Source: Xestospongia muta
Taxonomy: Eukaryota; Porifera; Demospongiae; Haplosclerida; Petrosiidae
Assembly (NCBI GenBank): GCA_963693285.1
Contig: OY848928.1
Location: 5,237,827-5,301,826, forward strand
Direction: 5' to 3'
DNA length: 64,000 nucleotides
The notes beneath the pieces were generated by a model. That model was not told the DNA's origin. It saw only the letters and a list, made by a program, of their open reading frames with translations, and ran no database searches. Numbering within the stretch: position 1 is the first letter of the stretch; each line of letters begins with the position of its first letter. A program made the translations under genes and the position numbers. Below, piece after piece: positions 12,139-22,103 of the stretch.

Positions 12139-14313
12139 ATGGCTACTATTACTACTGAACCTGACTCCTGTGATCTTCCATGTAGTACTACCTCCTACCT
12201 ATGTTCTCATAAACAACCACACCTCTATAATGACCCTCGTCTCCTCTCCTGTCTTCATTCCTTCTGTAAGACATGTTTAGCAGATCTTGTTAACTCAACC
12301 AATACTACTATCATATGTCCTACCTGTTATGAACCAACATTACTTCCCAGTAACTCTGGAGTTGATAACCTGCCATGTAATCTTAGACTGGTCCATGAAA
12401 TAGAGGCTACTACCATCATTGCTAAGGTTAATTCTTCTACTCTTATTGCTTGTGAAGGATGTATCACTGATCCACCACCAGCAGTAGCCTACTGTGTTGA
12501 CTGTGAGGAATTTATTTGTAATGGCTGTGAAGATATACATAAACGAAGAAAGAATTTGATTAATCATGAACTACTTTGCATCAGCCGTCTTAATGTATCT
12601 TCCTTTCTAATTAAAACCAAACCATCACTTTGTCTTCGTCATCCTAAAAAAGCACTTGACCATTACTGTCAAGTGTGCCATACTATTACCTGTCGATTAT
12701 GTGTTCTTACTGGTCATGTTGGTCATACTTGTACTGACCTTGATCAGGTAGCTGACAGTAACAAACAAGAACTACAACAATGTCTGCTACCATTGACTAC
12801 TACTATATCAAAGCTACAGTCCTCTCAGGAGAAGAACACTGCTGCTCAACTTCAATTAAAAGAGAATACAGAACATGTAAAAGCAGCTATTGAATCAACT
12901 TTTGAAGCTCTCTACACTGCTCTTAGAAAACGTAAGGAAAAACTTCTTCAAAAATTACACAAAGTGTCTTCTATCAAACAAACTAGACTAAGGATGAAGA
13001 GAGATGAGATAGTGAGAGCAGCAGAGAAGTTGAGTTCATCAGTTAATGTAATTGAGTCAACAGTAGCTACTTACACATCAGCAGAATTAGTGTCAGTCTG
13101 TGACACACTCAAAACCTACCTCGATAAAAAGATCAACCACTATGATGTCAATATTACTCAGTCTCCCAGTGTTAGTAGCAGTGAGATTGAGTTCTCTGTA
13201 GATCCAAAGGTTCTTGTAACTGAGGTAGATCAGTTTGGAGAAGTAGAATCTACTGTTGATCCATCTTCTAGTGTCATCATTGGTCCACAGATATCTCGAG
13301 TTAATGCTGGTAAGAAATATATTGCTATTTTAGAGACTAGAAATGAGGAAGGTGGTCATTGGAAGAAGGGAGGAGAGGTGGTCAAGGTGACATTAGTACA
13401 CAAAGATAAAAGAGATCACTTAATCAATGGAACAGTACTGGACAAGGGTACTGGTCAATATGAGTTGTCTTTTACTCCACCCTCTCCTGGTACATATGAG
13501 GTTCATGTAACTATTGATAATGAACACGTCAAGAATAGTCCATTTACACTGTATGCTAGACCATATCGAGATTATCGTCAACTGAAGGAACCTGTTAAAG
13601 TATACAAGATAGAACAGCAACCTAATGGTTTATGTACTTCATCTGATGGAACTATGTATGTCGCATGTAATACTGCAGTATACAAATATAAGAAAGATGG
13701 AAGTCTAATAGCTCGTATTGGTATAGATGAAGGTACTGTTAAATTTAAAAGTTACAACTGGGGTATAGCTGTTAAAGGAAATGTTTTATATGTTGCTAAC
13801 AATGGTGTAAATAAGATCATTAAACTAACTACCACTGGAGAGTTAATAGGACAATTTGGACAGTTTCTGGATATTAGAGGTGTAACAATGGATGAAGAGG
13901 GCAAGATTTATGTTACTGATACCAATGATGTCCATATTTTTAACTCTGATGAAACCATCCTGAGGACTATAAAGTGTGGGACAATCATCAAATGTCTTGC
14001 TTTAGATCCCAGTGGTAGTATGCATATTACATATCGTAATGAAGGTTGTGTTGCAGTTTATTCACAGACTGGTGAATATCTTAGAGATTATGGCAAAGGA
14101 AAGTTGCAAAATCCATTTGGTATAGCGGTAGATGAGGAAGGATATAGTTTAGTGAGTGAGTACATACGTGGTGGTGAACTCAAGATCTTCAGTCCTGAGG
14201 GTAAACTAATTCATAGTGTAGGTAATTTACAACTTAGTATTGGTTTGTGTATTGATAATGACTCTAATATTTTCATTACTAGTGAAATTGATAATAAAGT
14301 TTATAAGTTTTAA
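12139..14313 (+). CDS. TRIM-NHL protein, copy 1 (RING, 2 B-boxes, coiled coil, filamin, NHL)
   Basis: Intronless 724-aa ORF. Order: RING about 15-63 ([15 protein letters not shown]), B-box 1 about 105-145, B-box 2 about 165-205 (HYCQVCHTITCRLCVLTGH), coiled coil about 210-330, filamin/Ig repeat about 355-470 (GTGQYELSFTPPSPGTYEVH), six NHL blades about 485-724. This is the TRIM2/TRIM3/TRIM71-type layout; relatives are ubiquitin ligases or RNA/protein-binding regulators. The first RING zinc pair is unusual: where C-x2-C is expected there is C22-S-H-K25, so ligase activity is uncertain. The promoter lies within 220 bp after the PREP stop. NHL residues differ from the other copies mainly at one site per blade. 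The target is unknown. Confidence 0.88.
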   Translation: MATITTEPDSCDLPCSTTSYLCSHKQPHLYNDPRLLSCLHSFCKTCLADLVNSTNTTIICPTCYEPTLLPSNSGVDNLPCNLRLVHEIEATTIIAKVNSSTLIACEGCITDPPPAVAYCVDCEEFICNGCEDIHKRRKNLINHELLCISRLNVSSFLIKTKPSLCLRHPKKALDHYCQVCHTITCRLCVLTGHVGHTCTDLDQVADSNKQELQQCLLPLTTTISKLQSSQEKNTAAQLQLKENTEHVKAAIESTFEALYTALRKRKEKLLQKLHKVSSIKQTRLRMKRDEIVRAAEKLSSSVNVIESTVATYTSAELVSVCDTLKTYLDKKINHYDVNITQSPSVSSSEIEFSVDPKVLVTEVDQFGEVESTVDPSSSVIIGPQISRVNAGKKYIAILETRNEEGGHWKKGGEVVKVTLVHKDKRDHLINGTVLDKGTGQYELSFTPPSPGTYEVHVTIDNEHVKNSPFTLYARPYRDYRQLKEPVKVYKIEQQPNGLCTSSDGTMYVACNTAVYKYKKDGSLIARIGIDEGTVKFKSYNWGIAVKGNVLYVANNGVNKIIKLTTTGELIGQFGQFLDIRGVTMDEEGKIYVTDTNDVHIFNSDETILRTIKCGTIIKCLALDPSGSMHITYRNEGCVAVYSQTGEYLRDYGKGKLQNPFGIAVDEEGYSLVSEYIRGGELKIFSPEGKLIHSVGNLQLSIGLCIDNDSNIFITSEIDNKVYKF

Positions 14314-14833
14314 ATTTAATTGTTCATTTTAACTTACATACAAGTACTTTGTGAACTATTTAATAAATCTCATTATATTACCAAAAGCTAACAATATAAC
14401 CAGACCATATGTGAAGAAGAATATAAAAATTGACAACATTTCTACTGGTTTGTGTGTCTTAGTATTTGGAGTAGGTTTTTGAACCAGAAAGAGTATAAAA
14501 AGACTCTAAATAAGAGAAAGAAATGACAGTATGTCTTAATACTAATAAGTCTGACCACACCCACAGACACAGTGACACAGACCACTAAAAATGTCATCCA
14601 TTTACCATATACTACAAGATATGTTCCTTTCCTCTGTATGTGGGAACATAACAAGTCATATTATAAACAATATATGATATGATACCTTAGGTAATGTGGG
14701 ATCTAGTTTACGACAGATTTCATAAGTAAAGAACCCAGAGAAAGCAACACTACCAATTAAAAATCCAGTCCAGCTGTACCAGACTGCACCACCAAGGGAA
14801 CAGATAAACCAGGCACCAAAATAGATGGATACC

Positions 14834-14877
<44 letters not shown>

Positions 14878-14960
14878 AGAGGTGAACAAACAAAGTGGTT
14901 CAAGCAGTACGTATACCTGATGAGTAAGAACATACATAATCCTGTGAGACATTTTTTTGC
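14314..14960 (-). pseudogene. 3' fragment of the UbiA-family gene
   Basis: Minus-strand similarity to 37870-38650. The exon reading GGAVWYSWTGFLIGSV and FFTYEICRKLDPTLPK is intact (about 14700-14830), and the last exon survives. The exon with TYLVVYGKWMTFLVV has lost its 3' end and donor (deletion relative to about 38190-38250). Upstream exons are missing beyond ALTHQ-like remnants near 14910-14935. In the last exon this copy has one A fewer than the gene copy, which lets it read on as a hydrophobic helix (YGLVILLAFGNIM). It follows TRIM copy 1 just as the real gene follows TRIM copy 4, so it was copied with the cluster. Confidence 0.75.
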
Positions 14961-15059
14961 TAGTGAACTGAAATGGATAAAAAGTTCATAAATTTTTGAT
15001 ATCAACAATAATCAATAATTTATTTAATATAATTATTTTTTAAAAGTTAGCGATATAAC

Positions 15060-15620
15060 TAGATACTTAAACATAAGCACTCGGGTGTTTGGACCCATGT
15101 CTGAATTCATCATATTAATATTAGTCATATATCTTATAACTCACATTGCTTTTAATGAACACTGTTAATATAGTGAGTTCATATGAGAAGATGACAAGAT
15201 TTACTTAATGTTATCATGTGTGTCACAACATGAAGATTGCAGATTGTGAGATAACTGGCTGTCCTAACAATTGACTGTACTTCATTTTCTATGGAAGTTC
15301 CTTCATCAAATCATAAAATTACTTATCGAAACATCTCTCAAGTTAAGTGATCAGACTCTTACTCCTCTTAGCTGAGCGTTTACCAGATCCACATGATCAA
15401 TGTATATAGCGTAAACATCTCCAAAAACAGAGACTGTAGTCTCCACTGAGCCAATTGAGATAACATTTTGTATGAAGAATTGTTATGATAGTGATCAGGG
15501 AACTCCACTAAGATCATGTGACCACATCCCATTTCCTACTATATAGGTCAATTTTTTATAATAATTGTCCCACCATTGATGTATCTAGTTGTTTTGCCAT
15601 ATAGAATAGAGTCTACAATT
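15060..15620. repeat. copy of the block found upstream of the lipid-transfer-like genes
   Basis: Matches 16480-17000, 24800-25090 and 25900-26210 (for example GGTCAATYTTTTATAATAAT and GATGTATMTAGTTGTTTTGC), but no lipid-transfer-like exons follow. At about 15620 it is joined to a TRIM NHL fragment. Confidence 0.7.
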
Positions 15621-15845
15621 ATCTACTATGGCAACAAACAGTTGCAAAGTCCATTTGGCATAGCAGTAGATGGAAAGGTTTACAGTTTAGTTGGTGAGTA
15701 CAGGTATTGTGGTCAACTCAAGATCTTCAGTCCTGAGGGTAAACTAATTCATAGTGTAGGTAATTTATGACATAGTACTTGTGTATGTATTGATAATGAC
15801 TCTAATATTTTTATTGCTAGTCAAACTGATTGGTAAGTTTTGATG
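15621..15845 (+). pseudogene. TRIM-NHL 3' fragment (last two NHL blades)
   Basis: Encodes LQSPFGIAVDGKVYSLVGEY, then GQLKIFSPEGKLIHSVGNL, followed by an in-frame TGA where the other copies read on. The remainder (CIDNDSNIFIASQTDW) ends in a stop early. No RING/B-box part is present. It is followed by the same 3' flank as at 24290. Confidence 0.8.
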
Positions 15846-16028
15846 TTTTAAGTTCATTTAATATATATTTTAAAAACATTTGCGATATAACCAGACCATT
15901 TATCAAGAATATAAAAATTGACAAATTTAATTTCTGGATCAGATTGAAAGAGGATGACTGAAGAGAATCTAGATAAAAAAGGAAAGAAAGTCAAAAAAAC
16001 TCAGTGACATTGTGTCAGTTTGTCATCA

Positions 16029-16496
16029 TGGGTTCAAGCACTTAAGAGAAGTGGTTAATTACAAGCACTTGCAATCTTGTCAAATAAAACACAAGCACCT
16101 TCTAATTATAAAGTACTTAGTCTAACTGTTATTTACAAAAGTACATAAGTGCATTACTCTAATTACACAACAGTTATTTCAATATTTCAAATATACAAAT
16201 AACAAGTGGTTATCATTACACAATAATAGTACAGATCAGCTATAAAAAGTCCTTTAATAATTGAACTGTTTGAAGCTCAAACTGTTCAATTAACACAGCT
16301 GATATTTAAGCTATGATTATAATTAAGGTGCTTTAAATTACTTAGAAAGTGCTTCATTATTACTTGTAATAAAGGAAGGACAAAGATTAAACAAGCACTT
16401 TGATATAATAGTACATGGACTTAAACACAACACTGAGTCCTCATAATGGTGTGCTTAAACATGCTTAAAAAGAAGCACTCAAAGTGCTTGGACCCA
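16029..16496. mobile_element. MITE-like element with 15-bp terminal inverted repeats
   Basis: Starts TGGGTTCAAGCACTT and ends AAGTGCTTGGACCCA, inverted repeats with one mismatch, 468 bp, no ORF. An internal near-perfect hairpin (ATTGAACTGTTTGA, AGC, TCAAACTGTTCAAT) lies near 16258-16292. No clear target-site duplication was seen. Truncated copies start at 24463 and 25633, and a remnant of the right end is near 15075-15097. Confidence 0.5.
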
Positions 16497-17136
16497 ATTT
16501 CTGAATTCCTCATATTAATATTAGTCATATATCTTATAACTCACACTGCTTTTAATGGACACTGTTAATATAGTGGGTTCATGTGAGTAGATGACAAAAT
16601 TTATTTTAATGTTATCAAGTGTGTCATAACGTGATGAAGATTGCAGATTGTGAGATAACTAGCTGTCCCAACAATTGACTGTACTTCATTTTCTATGGAA
16701 GTTCATTCATCAAACCACAAAGCTTCAGTTTCTTTCTTCTCTTAACTGAGCATTATCAGATCCATGTGATCAATGCATATAGCATAAGACCAGACAATAA
16801 CAGAGACACCATGTAGTCTCCATTGAGCCAATTGAAATAATGTTTAGTATGAAAAATTGTTATGATAGTGATCAAGGAACTCCACTAAGATCATGTGACC
16901 ACATCCCATTTCCTACTATATAGGTCAATCTTTTATAATAATTATCCCACCATTGATGTATCTAGTTGTTTTGCCACATAGAGTCTACAATTATCAGAGG
17001 TTATAATAAGTTTTCACAAGCTCTGTTTACATGATGAACTCATGAATTGAGATCTAAAAGAATTAGACGTTTAATAATGGTAAGTGGTTATTGAGTCAAT
17101 CCTCTACTCCCAGGACATAATCAAAAGATGATTTTG

Positions 17137-17144
17137 TATATAAG
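17137..17144 (+). promoter_or_regulatory. TATA box of lipid-transfer-like copy A
   Basis: TATATAAG in the conserved string GATTTTGTATATAAGGTGG, 63 bp before the ATG. The same box occurs at the same place before copy B (25224-25231) and copy C (26337-26344). Confidence 0.65.
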
Positions 17145-17206
17145 GTGGTCAGATTTGCATCAACTGCAGTGAAGTACATTTCTTACTTTACATTTTTTGA
17201 GTCAAC

Positions 17207-20200
17207 ATGTTTACAATGCAGACTCTGTTTAAAGTTATTGCAATAGCTTTACTGATTGTCCCTCTCTCTCAAGCCAGAGATGACAATAAATTTGATGGTT
17301 ACATTAAAACAGATGATTGCAAGGTACATATTCTCTTGTTGATATTGTTATATATACTCTCTTTTTTATAGGAGAACAATCTATGTGCATATGACTACTC
17401 TGTTGAAGTAGAACTCAGTAATGGAGAAGGAGTACTTATCACTGCTAATGTCAGGACAGCTTGTGATTCAGGTATGAAAATTATATAATTGAATGTGTAA
17501 TAGTAAGAGTCTCTTTGTGCAGTTGGATTTTTTAGAGGCAAGTCTGCAAAGCTCCCATTGCATTAGTGTATCTAATGTTGTTGCTACGGTAACCAATGTA
17601 ACAGAGGAAGAGGATGGATCAGGTTATTGGTATGTTATAATTTAGATTGTTATAAATTATTTACCTTGACATACAGAGATGATGAAACTCACAGATATGG
17701 TATTGATATGAGTAAATGGTTTTGTTTTGCACAAAGTACTACCGGTAAGATACTGGGAGTGTTCCATCCAAAAATGAGGAGAACGAAATTATCAATTTTA
17801 AGAAGACCATAGCAGCAGCATTTCAAGCAAATTTTAAAGGAACAACTGAAGAAGATGAGGGAGATTCACAAACATTCCATCATTCACATTACAAGTATAT
17901 ATATATATCTGTAATTATCATCTCTTTATATTATTTTTACAGATATTATTCAGAGAATAATCGACAGATACAGCAGAGAACAGTAGATGAGAATGATGTC
18001 ATCAAATATGCTGGGAATTCTAAAACTCCCAAGAAAGCATTACACTTTCGTCAAGAAGACAAAATAGAAGTGGATGAGAAAAAAAGAATTTATTTCTCTA
18101 CAGGAAGAACTACAGTTGATGTGAGAGGTCCTGGTAAGGCAGACGAAGATGAAGAAGATGGTTATTCATTGCATGATCTGCCATCTTTGAAAGCCACATC
18201 TGAATACAAACTTGTGCTTTCCTACTGTGAAGAAAATTATAATCCTATTGGTAAAAAACAGTCTCGTCGTGTTCGTGGCTTAAAATCAAATGCCATTACT
18301 GATGATATTTTAGCCAAAAATGACCAAGGTATGTGCTACAGATGTTAACTTTTATATGATGTCAACTTTTACTTACAGTCCAGGAAGATAGAATGGACAT
18401 GACAGAATTGTATGCAATGTTGCCATCAATTGATGAAACGGTAAAAAGGGTAACAAGAAATACAGAATCACAAAAAACTTGTATGTTTTATAATTATTTT
18501 TGAGTTAATAAGTATTTCTTTAATTAATAGTAGCAAAGTTATTGATGAACTGGAGACGTCTATTGACTCTGGAAGCAAAGAATGGCCCTCTTCCAGGAAA
18601 AAAACCAATTCTTCCTCAACTCATCAAGAAGCTAAAAGAAGCAAGTCACTATGTATAGATAAACACTTGTTTATCATTATTTCATATAGACCTTCAATAG
18701 AGGACACAATGCAAGTCAAGAAAGACAAATACTTTATGACTTGTTGAATTCGGAGGGTAGTCTTGAAGCACAAAAGGTACCACTATATATACTAGTATGT
18801 ACTTTAATCAATGATATGATTTTGTTTATGTAGGCATTAGTTGATATGCTTCACCATCCACTAAAGGAAGAAGAGCGGATGATTTTATTACTTCAAATTG
18901 CACTTCTCTCTTCTGTTCATCCCTCAACTTTAGAATACCTTCAAAATTACTTAAAACTTTCAGATGATACAAATCAGTTAATTCTCTCTTTTGCTACCCT
19001 TGGTCGTCATAGCAACGTAGAAGACAGTATTGTTAATACATTGTCAAAGGAACTTGAAAAAGCTATAAAAACTTATCAAATCACAAATAACTCTTCTCCT
19101 GTTGTACATATTATCCATGCACTAGGTAATACTGGATCAAAGAAGATGATACCTCTACTTTTGCCATTCCTGTCATTTGATCAACTCAGTCTTCAACTAC
19201 CAACTATAGATGCTCTAAGAACTGTCTCTCGTGATGAAGAAGTACAAGATGCTTTCATTCATTTAGTGAATGTTTCTGCACACATTGAGCTAGTAGCTCA
19301 AGTTGTTGAAAGTTTACTTTTCCCCTTCAAGCAATCAATTTACTTCACTGATCATCCTGAAGATGCTGGAAAGAGCTCTACAGAGAAAGAGCTGATGAAA
19401 GTTCTAGTTAATGCTGCCATCAAGTTTCAAAATGTAGATTTAAATGAAGTTATAAAAATGTATCTTAATTTTGTAGACACTCCAGAAGCAAAAGACCTTC
19501 TTAGTATACTACAAACAGCACTTGGGAGGTCAAAACGAGCATACTCTACCAAATGGAATGACACCTACAGTATGTTTAATCTCATTGCCAGTCAATCCAA
19601 TAGGACAAGTGATGTACAAACCTATCCATATCACAGAGCATACCTGTGGGCTGTTCGCCTTGGCTCATCGAAACTTCATGCTAAAGTGGCTGCTGGTGGT
19701 TTTGGTGGAGTTAGTTCATCTGGTGGATATAAAGTATTTGTTAGGGGATATGCTGAAGCATATGTGTATGGTCGTACTTATAAAATAATTGATTTGGAAT
19801 ATATGATTAAAGGCAATTTGTCTAAGAAATCACCTTCAGGATATGGAAAGATTTGTGGTTCAACATACATCTATCCTGGAATCATTCCTTATAACCACTC
19901 CAAATCCTTTAAATTGTTATCAATAAGACTATTTTATGTTAAGATACCTTTCTACATATTAGGAGCTAAAATAAATGTCTATTTTGAGGGATCTATTACT
20001 GCCAATCTTAAGTTTGCGATGAGCATTGGATTACCTTCTACTACAGCCAGTTTAACTGGTGACCCCACTGTGACAATAACTGCAGGTGCATATCTAAGAG
20101 TTTTGGTAAGTTTTTGACAATTAATAACTCAAGATTTTCATTTATTATTATTATTAGATTATATACAAAATTGGAGTTGATGTATCTGCTAGTTTTGTTT

Positions 20201-20586
20201 ATGTCGCAAAGCCCAAAGCAACGGCTACACTCTGTGACAACAATCCAATAGGAGACGCCACTGCTTGTTTTGAACTTTACACTAAACGTCAAGGATTATT
20301 GAGTATTTACGCTTGGTATCAGAGAAAGACTTGTAGGATTAGAAAATGGAGATTGAAGTGCTATGTGAGTAAAATGATATATTTTAAAGTTATGTACATT
20401 TCACAATATTTCTAGTGGAAAGGTAAAAAGAAGGTTTCAGCACTGTCCAAAACATGGAGTCTCTCTAAATCTGAATCCTCTACTGGTAGATGTCGTGTAT
20501 GTAATTGTCCTGGCAGTTTGCTTGGATATTACTGCAAAAACCAAACCTTGGGTTCTGGTTGTAGTTGCTACAGTAAATATATCTAG
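17207..20586 (+). pseudogene. secreted lipid-transfer/vitellogenin-like gene, copy A (probably damaged)
   Basis: About 11 exons. Exon 1 gives a signal peptide (MFTMQTLFKVIAIALLIVPL) followed by cysteine-containing exons resembling the beta-barrel of large lipid-transfer proteins. The large exon from 18837 holds a helical repeat region (VHIIHALGNTGSKKMIPLLL) and a furin-like RSKR site. The last exon ends CRVCNCPGSLLG and GSGCSCYSKYI. Relative to copy C it has one extra base in exon 3 (GCTCCCATTG versus GCTTCATTG), giving a stop, and one A missing in exon 4 (CCAAAAATGAGG). Either the copy is a young pseudogene or these are homopolymer sequence errors. The family call rests on architecture and weak motif likeness; the function, perhaps lipid or yolk transport, is inferred. 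Confidence 0.55.
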
Positions 20587-20885
20587 TCTGATGACTAGAT
20601 TGATTTATGTACAAACTATCAAACATAACACAATACATAGATTTGCTTTTTGCATTTGGAGTGTTTTTTTCAAGCTGTCTCATTTATTTCTTTTACTTAA
20701 ATTTCATTGCAATTTTTATAAGTTTGTTTCTATTATTTGATTCTACCTTTTTCAAAAAAAGAGTTTTCCTTTAATTCTGTATATGTAATAATTTGTAAAT
20801 AAATGGATAACCTCATGTACATCACAAACCTCATATGACATCATCATAATGTCACATGACTTACTATTTGCATAGTAGTGTTATG
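20587..20885. other. 3' flank of lipid-transfer-like copy A
   Basis: No gene recognised. AT-rich sequence with an AATAAA-like string near 20799 (GTAAATAAATGG), a candidate poly(A) signal for copy A. A PREP-derived segment begins at about 20886. Confidence 0.5.
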
Positions 20886-21715
20886 TAGAGAATATGGTGA
20901 AGAGTGGGACAAATCTGGTATCTTTAAGAAGAGATAAAATGGTTTCCTAGTAGCTACACAATATCGTATTCAACAAAACTATATTAACAGTAACAAGTAA
21001 GGAATGTATGCGTCAATTTTACATGTTATCTGTTCATTTCTAGACTAGCTACACAAGGTGGTTCTAATGGCGGTCTTCTTGTATGTTGTTGTGCAAATCA
21101 AAAACCTGAATTATTTAAATGTGTTATTTCACAAGTAGGGTAAGATATCTCTTAATAGTTCTCTCTATTTCCCTCGGCTGTTTTCCTTTAGAGTTCTAGA
21201 TTTGTTAATATTTCACAAGTTCACTATTGGACACGTTTGGGTCACTGACTATAGTAACCCTGATAAAGACCCTAGTTCCAATGGATATATAAGTAAGTGA
21301 TAATGATTTACATTAGGACACACCCCTAACTCCTCCTCTCAGGATATCGCCGTTACATAATATTACTATCCCTCCTGGTGATGTCCAATATATCCTGCAT
21401 TGTTATTACTAACAGCTGATCATGATGATAGGGTTGTCCCCCTCCATTCCTTCAAGTACATTAGTCACTTACATTATATTATGAGAGGAGTTAATAAACA
21501 GGTATTAACTAGTACATGTAGTACATGTATATGATATTAATATTAATTAGTTAATATATTATGACATGTACATATTATTTATTTATTGTTAATTTAGTAT
21601 TTATTTTATTGTTAGACTAATCCTCTGATGATTAGAATTGAAGAGAAAGCTGATCATGGAGCTGGAAAGCCAACAGCAAAGATAGTCAGTAATATACTTT
21701 ATTAAGTTGTGTTAC

Positions 21716-21806
<91 letters not shown>

Positions 21807-21873
21807 GATTGAAGAAACTGCTAATGTATATGCTTTCTTAGCTAAAAATTTAGAAATTACATGGCAAGACTAG
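20886..21873 (+). pseudogene. PREP 3' exons, pseudogene copy 1
   Basis: Corresponds to PREP from about 10980 to the stop. Readable pieces are [40 protein letters not shown] and [21 protein letters not shown]. Exons carry deletions: the GEEWHKSG exon reads GEEWDKSG and then breaks, and TCCAATGGATAT lost bases before it. The catalytic Gly-His-Gly context became ADHGAG. The last intron holds a long (CT)n tract at 21719-21803 just before TGTAG. It cannot encode an enzyme but carries the promoter block of TRIM copy 2. Confidence 0.85.
21719..21803. repeat. (CT)n microsatellite before a 3' splice site
   Basis: About 42 uninterrupted CT units ending directly at TGTAG and the last PREP-derived exon. 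Confidence 0.9.
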
Positions 21874-22103
21874 ATCTAGTGTGTAATAATGTTATTTGTT
21901 AGAGAAATAATATTAAATATATTGTTACTACAATTTAATAAAATTCATTAGTTGACATAACTGTCTGTAGGAGTACCTGATATCACATGACTTACCTCAG
22001 TAATCTTTATCAACAGACTTGTTGGATTATAAAGGTAACCATCTTTTATTGTCAATATATTACTTACTCTTTTCATTGTCTATTATCTAGCTACATAAAT
22101 ACA

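Noticed and set aside
20480..20740. 81-aa hydrophobic ORF after the lipid-transfer-like gene
   Set aside because: Out-of-frame reading of the last exon and its 3' flank.
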